Shown here in pieces: positions 1 to 6,370 of a DNA stretch of 13,029 bases. The stretch comes from JAYZAP01 sp964645285. GTDB taxonomy: Bacteria > Pseudomonadota > Alphaproteobacteria > JAAXGF01. The notes below the pieces were generated by a model that made no database searches, had not been told where the DNA came from, and was given only the letters and a program-made list of their open reading frames with translations. Numbering within the stretch: position 1 is the first letter of the stretch; each line of letters starts with the position of its first letter. A program made the position numbers and the translations under genes. The stretch lies in NCBI GenBank assembly GCA_964645285.1, contig CAZYDR010000103.1, positions 1 through 13,029 of the forward strand. Reading direction: 5' to 3'.

Positions 1-38
1 GCTTTTCCTCTCCGCAGGCCACGCGCTACGATGCCCAC

Positions 39-272
39 ATGTCCCGCCCAGTCACGCTCGCTGAACTCGCCTCAAAGGGCCTAGACGTTTGGGCCTGGTG
101 CAATGGCTGCTTCCATCACGCCGTCCTGCCAATTGGTGCGCTGACTAAGAAACTGGGGCCAAGCTATCCCGTGCCGCACGTCGCCCGCCGGACGGTTTGC
201 CGGGAGTGCGGCTCCCACGACGTACAGACACGACCCGATTGGCCTAAGACGGGAGTGGTTGCTCACCACTGA
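39..272 (+). CDS. Small CxxC...CxxC zinc-ribbon-type hypothetical protein
   Basis: This 77-residue protein has two Cys pairs, WCNGC (about residues 20-24) and CRECG (about 54-58), roughly 30 residues apart. That spacing is expected of a small zinc-ribbon or zinc-finger fold. A WAWCNGCFHH stretch near the N-terminus and a VARRTVCRECGSHDV stretch near the C-terminus resemble short uncharacterised alphaproteobacterial proteins I have seen before; no function is known to me. The frame stays open to the left edge of the window, so a longer protein cannot be excluded, but the sequence from MSRPVTLAEL onward reads like a natural start. No strong Shine-Dalgarno sequence is visible upstream. A run of six T at about 305-310, after GC-rich sequence, could serve as a weak terminator. 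Zinc binding is inferred from the cysteine spacing alone. Confidence 0.6.
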   Translation: MSRPVTLAELASKGLDVWAWCNGCFHHAVLPIGALTKKLGPSYPVPHVARRTVCRECGSHDVQTRPDWPKTGVVAHH

Positions 273-480
273 GAATGCGAGGACCAGGACGGCAAGCCGT
301 GTGCCCTTTTTTGCATTCACCAGATACTAAACATTCCCAGAACATCAAGCACTGACCATGTGCCTTTCATGTGACATGGACAATGCAGCACTAGACGGGA
401 CGAGACAGATTTAGACGATATTACAAGGGCTTAAACAATACAGCCTCGGCACACGCTTTTCCAGCATTTTAGGCAACGAA

Positions 481-517
481 AACCCCGCTAACTCATTGAG
501 TTAGAGGGGTTAATTTT
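481..517 (-). terminator. Long hairpin terminator beside the tRNA-like fragment
   Basis: Two 15-nt arms, 481-495 and 497-511, are reverse complements with one mismatch and a one-base spacer. The arms contain AACCCC and CTAACTCA, paired with TGAGTTAG and GGGGTT. Read on the minus strand, the hairpin follows the CCA end of a tRNA-like fragment and is followed by TTTTCG. Read on the plus strand, it is followed by AATTTT, so it could work in both directions. A hairpin of this kind directly after a tRNA would be that tRNA's transcription terminator. Confidence 0.6.
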
Positions 518-540
518 GGTTGCCGGGGCACGATGTCACC
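517..540 (-). other. Degenerate 3' end of an initiator tRNA-Met (possible att remnant)
   Basis: On the minus strand the last 24 bases end in CCCCGGCAACCA. Compared from memory with the 3' end of a bacterial initiator tRNA-Met (T arm, acceptor strand, encoded CCA), 19 of 24 positions agree. The rest of the tRNA is absent: sequence past 540 does not continue the T arm or anticodon arm. tRNA 3' ends are common targets of tyrosine recombinases, and a recombinase remnant lies 1.75 kb away, so a decayed attachment site is a reasonable reading. Chance similarity cannot be excluded because the match is short. Confidence 0.35.
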
Positions 541-733
541 TATTTCGTACAGCGGTTTCGACTTTCGTGCCTATCTCTAGATAATGGGTAGTGTCAGACT
601 AAAGCGAACGGGTGACGTTTTGAAATATCGGAACGGGTTCTTCATCCACCGACGCTAGGATCAGCACCCCGGCAGCTCAAGAGATTTTCCTCTGACAATG
701 CCTAGCGAAGCGTTAATCACCCTGCAACGCAAG

Positions 734-771
734 CAAAAGGAAGGGCGCGATCCCGCGGGACCGCGCCCTGT
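734..771 (-). terminator. Rho-independent terminator of the PotD-like gene
   Basis: On the minus strand the stem AGGGCGCG(G)TCCC pairs with GGGA(T)CGCGCCCT across a GC loop (plus positions 742-769), with one G-T pair at 750/761. It is followed by TCCTTTTG. It lies about 30 bases past the stop codon of the gene at 799-1920 and points the right way to end its transcript. Confidence 0.8.
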
Positions 772-798
772 TTCATGATAGAAATCGATCGGTTCGGC

Positions 799-1920
799 TT
801 ACATGCCGGCCTGAATTTCCTCCCACAGCCGCAGCATCTTTTCGTCGCTCGCGGCGTCGGCGGTCAGGAAGAACGTGGTGTTCGCCATCAGCGAGATCGG
901 GTCGGTGTAGCCCAGGGCTTCCAGGGTTTCCGGCGCGACCAGATCGAACGACTTCTGGTTACCGTGGCCATAACCGTAGGCCTCGATTAGGAACTTGCCC
1001 GTCTCGGGGGCCAGCCAGGCGTCGATAAAGTCGTACTGCATCTGCTCGTCGCCCAAACCCGTGCTGAGGCGCACGGGCCCGCAAGCCCAGCCGAAGGCGC
1101 CTTCTTTCGGGTTGGCGTAGGCGACCGGAATGCCCTGTTCGCGCAGGTTCACCAGCGCCTCGTTCCAGGCATAGGCCATGACGCACTCGCCGGACGCGAT
1201 AGACTGCTCCATGTCGGTCTGGCTTTCCCAATAGTAGCGGACCAAAGAACGTTGATTGCGTGTCATCTCCGCCGCCGTCTCCAGGGCCGCGTCGCTCGGC
1301 GCGAACATGTCCTCGCCCAGAATCTTCAGCGCGATCGTCAGGTTGACATAGGTCCCGCGAGCACAGATGCGGCCCCTGTACTCCTCGTCGAACAGCATCA
1401 TCCAGGTCTCTTCGCCCTGATAGATGTCGGTGCGATAGATGATCGAGGAGAGCCCGAAATCGGTGATCGCCATATAGACGTTGCCGTCGATGGTGGAGCC
1501 TTCCATGGTTTGCAGCGAGGTAAACACGTCCGGCCAGTGCTGCAGGCGCGATACGTCGATCGGCGCCAGGATGCCCGCCTCGAACCACTTCCGCACGTTA
1601 TCGATGCAGGGATGCGCGAGGTCCGGCGCATAGCCGGCCCTGATCTTCTGCAGGGCGTCCTCGGCCGAGGCGAAGATCGAAGTATCCGGCGAACTGCCGT
1701 ACTTGTCGATGAAGGGCTGGTGCAGTTCGGGCACCTCGTAGCCGCTCCAGGTGAAGTAGTTGATCATCTGGCCTTCCGTGCCGCGGGCGCCACCGAACGG
1801 CATGGTCATGAACGCCACGCCCGCGGCGGCGGCGGCGGCGTTGAACTCGCGCCGGCTAATCTTGCGTTCGCGGAGCTTGCCGGCAAGCTTCTTGGGGTTG
1901 GGTTGCTTCAGAAAATGCAC
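799..1920 (-). CDS. Orphan PotD-like periplasmic substrate-binding protein (Tat-type leader)
   Basis: A 373-residue extracellular solute-binding protein of the polyamine/PotD-PotF type (cluster D bilobal fold). The segment YFTWSGYEVPELHQPFIDKY (about 54-73) and the later ASAEDALQKIRAGYAPDLAHP match the first lobe of PotD-like proteins (a WTxY..P start, then a stretch on sampling and delivery of substrate). AYAWNEALVNLREQG and the final domain through GFL-type helices fit the second lobe. The leader has KISRREFNAAAAAAGVAF (about 20-37), a twin-arginine-like SRREF motif followed by a very Ala-rich hydrophobic core, so export by Tat is likely. The start is GTG, with GGAGGT seven bases upstream. 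No permease or ATPase of the polyamine type is in the window, so the rest of its transporter is elsewhere or lost. The substrate is uncertain: polyamines, amino-acid derivatives or other small cations are all possible. Confidence 0.82.
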   Translation of the reverse strand: MHFLKQPNPKKLAGKLRERKISRREFNAAAAAAGVAFMTMPFGGARGTEGQMINYFTWSGYEVPELHQPFIDKYGSSPDTSIFASAEDALQKIRAGYAPDLAHPCIDNVRKWFEAGILAPIDVSRLQHWPDVFTSLQTMEGSTIDGNVYMAITDFGLSSIIYRTDIYQGEETWMMLFDEEYRGRICARGTYVNLTIALKILGEDMFAPSDAALETAAEMTRNQRSLVRYYWESQTDMEQSIASGECVMAYAWNEALVNLREQGIPVAYANPKEGAFGWACGPVRLSTGLGDEQMQYDFIDAWLAPETGKFLIEAYGYGHGNQKSFDLVAPETLEALGYTDPISLMANTTFFLTADAASDEKMLRLWEEIQAGM

Positions 1921-1964
1921 GGAATTGACCTCCCAGGGTTTGGTTCATACCCAATCGCGGGCGT

Positions 1965-1999
1965 GGATTGTTTCTCGGTTGGACTTACCCTAACAATCC
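1965..1999. promoter_or_regulatory. Inverted repeat GGATTGTT-N19-AACAATCC upstream of the PotD-like gene
   Basis: Perfect 8-base arms at 1965-1972 and 1992-1999 surround 19 bases and lie 45-79 bases upstream of the GTG start of the binding-protein gene. The right arm touches a weak candidate -10 box. It could be a repressor operator with two half-sites about 2.5 turns apart, or a leader hairpin. No regulator gene lies next to it. Confidence 0.3.
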
Positions 2000-2015
2000 G
2001 CTCCCAAACTCGCAA
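1987..2015 (-). promoter_or_regulatory. Weak candidate sigma70-type promoter for the PotD-like gene
   Basis: On the minus strand, TTGCGA (2010-2015) and TAGGGT (1987-1992) are separated by 17 bases and would give a leader of about 60 bases. The match to consensus is modest, and the call depends mainly on position and spacing. Confidence 0.2.
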
Positions 2016-2292
2016 TGCATTCGATTCCACACGGCGAAAACCGCTATCCTGACTCGCCGGCCCTGTCTGTCTTAGTCAATCAGCGCCTGCTTAATGAACG
2101 GCTTCGCCGCCCACCCCCAGCCGGGCGCGCCGCTTGGTCGAGGCGCTTCATCCATCAGCGTGGGCCGGCCAGCCGATCGTTGCCACGTCAACCAGCTGCG
2201 GCCAGGGGTGCCATCTCTCAGAAAGGCAAAGCGGCGGCGCGTGCGGCTGACAGAATCGCCGGGCCGAAGTCTCAACTGGAGAGCCTCTTCAA

Positions 2293-2481
2293 TCAGGTGA
2301 CAGGCCGAGCGGCCATCGCCGAGAACGGCGTCGTGGAAATTTCTGACAACCGTTCCGTAGCATCGCATAGAGCTTCGTCCGCAACGTGAGCGTACCGCGC
2401 CGTAGTCTGTGGTTGCGTATGCCCTAACAATCGACCGACGATGTGAAGGCTCACACCCCGGCTAACTAGGCTGCTCGTTGG
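2293..2481 (-). pseudogene. C-terminal remnant of a tyrosine recombinase (phage-type integrase)
   Basis: Reading the minus strand downstream of the ABC operon gives an uninterrupted frame containing SLVSRGVSLHIVGRLLGH, then TQPQTTARYAHVADEAL and CDATERLSEI, ending in TGA at 2293-2295. This is the classic end of a tyrosine recombinase catalytic domain: the LLGH motif (third catalytic His position), then TxxYAH with the nucleophilic Tyr (codon at 2392-2394). The arm-binding domain, the first catalytic Arg, the Lys and the HxxR box are all missing. The homology stops within a few bases of the stop codon of the ATPase gene at 2484, so the 5' part was removed at that junction. No start codon or ribosome-binding site serves it, so it is a dead fragment. 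Confidence 0.85.
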
Positions 2482-2483
2482 CG

Positions 2484-3443
2484 TCAGGCCCCACTCTGAT
2501 CGAGGGGGTGGTAACAGCCGACCTGACGGCCTTCCGAATGATGCTCCAAAGATGGCGCAATTTCACCACAACGGACGTTCGCATGGGTACAGCGCGGCGC
2601 GAATGAGCAGCCGGGTGGAGGGTTGAGCGGGCTCGGGATCTCACCTTCGAGGGGCTTCAGGCGGTCGCGGTGACGTGGATCGATCGATGGAACGGAATCG
2701 AGCAGCGCCCGCGTATAGGGATGTAGGGGGCGGGCAAAGACCTCGCTTACCGGTCCGGTCTCGACCAGTTTTCCGAAATACATCACCAGAACCCGGTCGG
2801 CGATGCTTTCGACCGTAGCCAGGTTGTGCGAGATGACCAGATAGCTGAGGCCGCGCCGGCGCTGGAGATCACGCAGCAGATTGAGTACCTGGGCCTGGAC
2901 CGAGACGTCGAGCGCCGCTGTCGGCTCGTCGAGGATCAACAGCTTGGGCTCTAGGGCGAGGGCCCGGGCGATGGCAATGCGCTGACGCTGGCCACCGGAA
3001 AACTCGTGAGGGAACCGCTTCATGTGCTCAGCCCCGAGGCCGACATCGCCGAGATGCTGCTTGACCCGGTCATTGAGTTCGCGGCCGCGCAGACCATAGG
3101 CGGTACGCAGCGGTTCGCCAACGATATCGCGAATGCGCATTCTCGGATTGAGCGACGAGTAGGGGTTCTGGAAAACGATACTGAGGTCCTGGCGAAGCCT
3201 TTGCTGCTGTTCGCTGCTGATCGTGTCGAGATCCATGCCCTCGAATTCGACCCGCCCACCGTCGTGATCGATCAACCGCAGCAGGGTCAGGGCCACGGTG
3301 CTCTTGCCGCAGCCGGACTCGCCGACCAGCGCTACAATCTCGCCAAGCGACACGTCGAAACTCACGTCCTCGACGGCGCGGATTACGCCATGACGGGTCT
3401 GATAGTTCTTGGCCAGGTTCGCGACCGAAAGCAGAGCGCTCAT
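2484..3443 (-). CDS. OppF/DppF-like peptide ABC transporter ATP-binding protein
   Basis: A 319-residue cytoplasmic ATPase that powers import with its partner at 3443-4438. It has Walker A GESGCGKST (41-49), Q-loop FQNPYSSLNP (91-100), signature FSGGQRQR (148-155), Walker B LLILDEPT (168-175) and switch His206. The C-terminal oligopeptide extension starts at HPYT (241-244). Four Cys at 279, 285, 292 and 310 (C-x5-C-x6-C-x17-C) match the cluster in OppD/DppD-type ATPases that binds an iron-sulphur cluster in the mycobacterial Dpp structure. I chose the ATG at 3443 because it overlaps the stop of the upstream ATPase (TGATG) and opens with MSALLSVANL; the frame is open further upstream but that part is inside the neighbouring gene. 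It is the last gene of the operon. No terminator follows: a recombinase remnant begins within a few bases of the stop. Confidence 0.93.
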   Translation of the reverse strand: MSALLSVANLAKNYQTRHGVIRAVEDVSFDVSLGEIVALVGESGCGKSTVALTLLRLIDHDGGRVEFEGMDLDTISSEQQQRLRQDLSIVFQNPYSSLNPRMRIRDIVGEPLRTAYGLRGRELNDRVKQHLGDVGLGAEHMKRFPHEFSGGQRQRIAIARALALEPKLLILDEPTAALDVSVQAQVLNLLRDLQRRRGLSYLVISHNLATVESIADRVLVMYFGKLVETGPVSEVFARPLHPYTRALLDSVPSIDPRHRDRLKPLEGEIPSPLNPPPGCSFAPRCTHANVRCGEIAPSLEHHSEGRQVGCYHPLDQSGA

Positions 3444-4438
3444 CAGGCCACCGTTTGACCGGCGGAGACCGGCTCGCTCTCCACATGGAAGCAGGCCGCC
3501 ATCCGTTGGCCGCCGAAATCGCGGATCACCGGGTCCTGTTGCCGGCATTGCTCGGTGGCCCGGTCGCAACGCGGATTGAAGGCGCAGCCCGGCGGCAGCG
3601 CGCCCATGTCGGGCACCTGACCGGGAATGGCCGTGAGCTCGGCCTTGCCCAGGCCGAGCTTGGGCACACTGGCGAGAAGCTTGGTGGTGTAAGGGTGCAG
3701 GGGTTGACCGAGAACCTCGGTTACCGTGCCCAGCTCAACCACCGTGCCGCCGTACATCACCGCCACCCGGTCGCACAGCGCCGCGACCACGCCAAGGTCA
3801 TGGGTGATGAACAAGATCGACAGCCCGCGGGTAGCCGCCAGTTCGCGCAGCAGCACCACCACTTGGGCCTGGATGGTGACGTCGAGCGCCGTGGTCGGCT
3901 CGTCGGCGATCAGCAGCTTGGGCTCGCAGGTCAGCGCCATGGCGATCATGGCGCGCTGCAACTGGCCGCCGGAAAGCTGATGGGGATATTTTTTGAAGAC
4001 AATGCCGGGGTCGGGCAGATGCACCGTGCCGAACGCTTCGAGGACCCGCTCACGCGCCTCGCCGTCACCGATTCCACGGTGGACTTTCAGCACGTCGGCG
4101 ATCTGGTAGCCGACCGTGAAGAACGGGTTGAGCGCCTTGCCCGGGTTCTGAAAGATCATCGCCGCGAGCCCGCCGCGAACGTGGGTAAGTTCGGCGTCCT
4201 TGCGGCCGACAACCTGAAAACCGTCGAGGACGATTTCGCCGCACACCCGACCCGGCGGCGGCACCAGGCCGAGACAGGACATGGCGGTCACCGTCTTGCC
4301 GCTGCCGGACTCGCCGACCAACCCCATGATCTCGCCGGCGCCAACCTCGAGATTGCAGCCGCGCACCGCCTTCACCGTCCGCCCCAGTTCGGGAAAGTCG
4401 ACGCTGAGCCCGGATATGGACAACAGCGGCTGGCTCAC
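3443..4438 (-). CDS. OppD/DppD-like peptide ABC transporter ATP-binding protein
   Basis: A 331-residue ATPase, the first of the two nucleotide-binding subunits. It shows Walker A GESGSGKT (42-49), Q-loop FQNP (96-99), signature LSGGQLQR (155-162), Walker B LLIADEPT (175-182) with TALD following, and switch His213. The HPYT segment (248-251) opens the oligopeptide-transporter C-terminal extension, with Cys285, Cys291, Cys298 and Cys316 in the same C-x5-C-x6-C-x17-C pattern as its partner. The start is GTG, with GAGGA a few bases upstream inside the end of the permease gene, and the two genes overlap by four bases (GTGA). This coupling implies translation together with the permease. Length and motif order are normal for the family. 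Confidence 0.94.
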   Translation of the reverse strand: MSQPLLSISGLSVDFPELGRTVKAVRGCNLEVGAGEIMGLVGESGSGKTVTAMSCLGLVPPPGRVCGEIVLDGFQVVGRKDAELTHVRGGLAAMIFQNPGKALNPFFTVGYQIADVLKVHRGIGDGEARERVLEAFGTVHLPDPGIVFKKYPHQLSGGQLQRAMIAMALTCEPKLLIADEPTTALDVTIQAQVVVLLRELAATRGLSILFITHDLGVVAALCDRVAVMYGGTVVELGTVTEVLGQPLHPYTTKLLASVPKLGLGKAELTAIPGQVPDMGALPPGCAFNPRCDRATEQCRQQDPVIRDFGGQRMAACFHVESEPVSAGQTVA

Positions 4439-5322
4439 TTGAATTCCTCGTGCTTGGGATCAAGGATGTCGCGGACCCCATCGCCTACCAGATTGACCGC
4501 CAGGACAGTGGCGAAAATTGCCAGGCCGGGAAAGGTGACGGTCCACCAGAAATCCATGAACTTGGAACGCGAGGCCGCCGCCATTAAACCCCACTCCATT
4601 TCCGGCGGCTGGGCGCCAATACCGATGAAGCTGAGCGAAGCGGCGGCGAGAATTGTGTAGCCGAAGTCCATCGAGCCCTGAACCACCACCGGAGTCAGGG
4701 CGTTGGGTAAGGCGTGGCGAACCATGATGCGGGTATGGCTCACACCCATGGCCTTTGCGGCACTTATGTAGAGCTCATTCTTCACCCGCATCACCGAACC
4801 GCGCATGATACGCGCGTACCAGGGAAACCATGATATGGCCAGGGCGATCATGGCGTTGGTCAGGCCACCGCCGATAGCGGCGGTAATGGCGATGGGCAGC
4901 AACAACGGCGGGAACGCCAGAAAGACATCGGAAATGCGCATCAGCGCCGTGTCAATGCGGCCGCCGAAGTAGCCCGACAGCAAGCCGATCGGCGCGCCAA
5001 TGAGGATGGCCAGACCGGTCACGATGACCCCGACCATGAGCGATGTACGCGCGCCAAAGACGACCCGCGAATAAATGTCACGCCCCAGGCTGTCAGTGCC
5101 CATCAGGTGATCGAGACTAGGCGGTACGAGCTTGTCCGCGAAGACGATGGCGAGGGGGTCGTGGGTCGCGATCCAGGGTGCCAACAGAGCGCCGATGACA
5201 ATCACGCTGAACATCGCCGCGCCGATCACCAGGAGCACATGGTTGGACGCGAAATGGTGCAGCTTGAGTCCCAGGCTGGGCTCGAAGGCCTCGGTTCTGA
5301 CCTCGTTGTTCAGGCTCGTCAT
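4435..5322 (-). CDS. DppC/OppC-like ABC transporter permease
   Basis: A 295-residue inner-membrane permease. After a short cytoplasmic N-terminus, the first membrane helix spans about 28-50. The OppC N-terminal motif DHLMGTDSLGRDIYSRVVFG (71-90) follows, and five more hydrophobic helices complete the fold. The EAA-type coupling loop that contacts the ATPases is YISAAKAMGVSHTRIMVRHA (185-204). The ATG start is preceded by GAGG at about five bases and overlaps the stop of the upstream permease by four bases (ATGA). Together with the DppB-like partner it forms the heterodimeric channel. Which substrate (di- or oligopeptides, opines, nickel chelates) cannot be told from the permease sequence. Confidence 0.94.
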   Translation of the reverse strand: MTSLNNEVRTEAFEPSLGLKLHHFASNHVLLVIGAAMFSVIVIGALLAPWIATHDPLAIVFADKLVPPSLDHLMGTDSLGRDIYSRVVFGARTSLMVGVIVTGLAILIGAPIGLLSGYFGGRIDTALMRISDVFLAFPPLLLPIAITAAIGGGLTNAMIALAISWFPWYARIMRGSVMRVKNELYISAAKAMGVSHTRIMVRHALPNALTPVVVQGSMDFGYTILAAASLSFIGIGAQPPEMEWGLMAAASRSKFMDFWWTVTFPGLAIFATVLAVNLVGDGVRDILDPKHEEFK

Positions 5323-6335
5323 GCCGACCTCAGTCGCGGATCGACCACGTAGTACATTAAATCAACGATCAGATTGATGGTCAGATAGATGGTCGCCAGT
5401 GTAATGGTCACACCAATCGAGGCGGGGAAATCGCTGCGGGTGATCGAACGCACCACATAACCGCCCAGTCCGGGCCAGTCGAAAACGAACTCAACGACAA
5501 CGCTACCGCCAAGCAGGAACCCATAGGTCAGTCCGACCACGGTAATGAGCGGGATCAACGTCGCCTTGAGGGCGTAACGATAGTAGACGTCGCGTCTCGG
5601 AATACCGTAGGCCAGGGCAGTGCGGATATACTCTTCGCTCAATACCTCCATCATCATGTTCCGCGTGATGCGGGTGACCAGCGGCAGCGTCGCCAGGGTC
5701 AACGTCAACAGTGGCAGCACAATGTGGGCTGCGGCGTCCTTGAAGGCGACCCAGGACCCGGCAAGGACCGTATCGATGAGAAACAGACCGGTGACCTTGT
5801 CGAACGGATAATCCAACATGGTCATGGCCGACATCCGCCCTTGCAGGGGAAGCCAGCCGAGCGACCCGTAGAACAACATTTGCAGCAGGATGCCGGCCAT
5901 GAAGACAGGCAGCGCGACGCCGGCGATGGAAAGGGTGCGCGCCGCGTGATCGACCGGCGTATTGCTGTGTACCGCCGAAATCACGCCGATAGGTACGCCA
6001 AGACAAATAATCAGGATGACCGCCAGGGTGGTCAGCTCGAAGGTCGCCACCGAGCGTTCGGCGATATCCTGAATGACCGGCTGCTTGGTGTGGAGACTGA
6101 TACCGAATTCACCGCGCAGGGTTTCGCCGATGAAACGGATGTATTGTTCGTGCAGGGGCAGATCGAGGCCATATTCGTGCGTCAATATGTCGATCTGTTC
6201 CTGGGTCGGGTGACCGCCGATCATCAACTCAATGGGTGACCCGGGAAGAATGCGACTCAAAATAAAAGTGATGGTGACCACGCCGATAAGCGTGGCCACC
6301 AACAGTATCAAGCGTTGAGCAACGTACCGATACAC
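5319..6335 (-). CDS. DppB/OppB-like ABC transporter permease
   Basis: A 338-residue inner-membrane permease with the typical N-terminus MYRYVAQRLILLVATLIGVV, whose first helix covers about 8-28. The periplasmic segment with LPLHEQYIRFIGETLRGEFG (59-78) is characteristic of DppB/OppB. The EAA coupling loop is EEYIRTALAYGIPRRDVYYR (234-253). FVFDWPGLGGYVV (283-295) and the C-terminal YVVDPRLR (329-336) are further family landmarks. The start is GTG, 35 bases after the binding-protein stop; I see no strong ribosome-binding site, so expression may be lower or partly coupled. It is the second gene of the operon and overlaps the next permease by four bases. Confidence 0.94.
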   Translation of the reverse strand: MYRYVAQRLILLVATLIGVVTITFILSRILPGSPIELMIGGHPTQEQIDILTHEYGLDLPLHEQYIRFIGETLRGEFGISLHTKQPVIQDIAERSVATFELTTLAVILIICLGVPIGVISAVHSNTPVDHAARTLSIAGVALPVFMAGILLQMLFYGSLGWLPLQGRMSAMTMLDYPFDKVTGLFLIDTVLAGSWVAFKDAAAHIVLPLLTLTLATLPLVTRITRNMMMEVLSEEYIRTALAYGIPRRDVYYRYALKATLIPLITVVGLTYGFLLGGSVVVEFVFDWPGLGGYVVRSITRSDFPASIGVTITLATIYLTINLIVDLMYYVVDPRLRSA

Positions 6336-6370
6336 GTGCTCGGCCGCTTTTCAGATATTTCGTCGACCGT

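Larger units (their letters stand above)
273..733. other. Gene-free stretch with integration-scar signals
   Basis: About 460 bases without a convincing coding frame on either strand. The recognisable content is a long hairpin at 481-517 and the tRNA-like fragment beside it. The AT content is higher here (for example 340-480) than in the flanking genes. I found no tandem repeats or complete RNA gene. The stretch from 541 to 733 shows nothing I can name. Confidence 0.5.
1921..2292. other. Non-coding stretch between the PotD-like gene and the recombinase remnant
   Basis: About 370 bases. The first ~100 hold the ribosome-binding site, inverted repeat and candidate promoter of the PotD-like gene. 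Open frames of about 100 codons exist on both strands between 2015 and 2389, but none has a recognisable domain, a good ribosome-binding site or a coherent amino-acid pattern, and one overlaps the recombinase remnant in a different frame. It is probably decayed DNA left by loss of an integrated element. Confidence 0.4.

Noticed and set aside
621..659. A 12-codon frame beginning with KYRNGFF, similar to the start of some IS6-type transposases.
   Set aside because: It is far too short to support, no inverted ends are seen, and the frame stops at once.
2015..2389. Open frames of 98-124 codons on both strands just downstream of the importer operon.
   Set aside because: No recognisable domain and no ribosome-binding site. 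They overlap the recombinase remnant in a different frame, and the amino-acid composition looks like an accidental GC-rich frame.
3006..4660. Long plus-strand open frames (over 400 codons) opposite the two ATPase genes.
   Set aside because: They are GC-rich antisense shadows of well-supported ATPases with every family motif on the minus strand.
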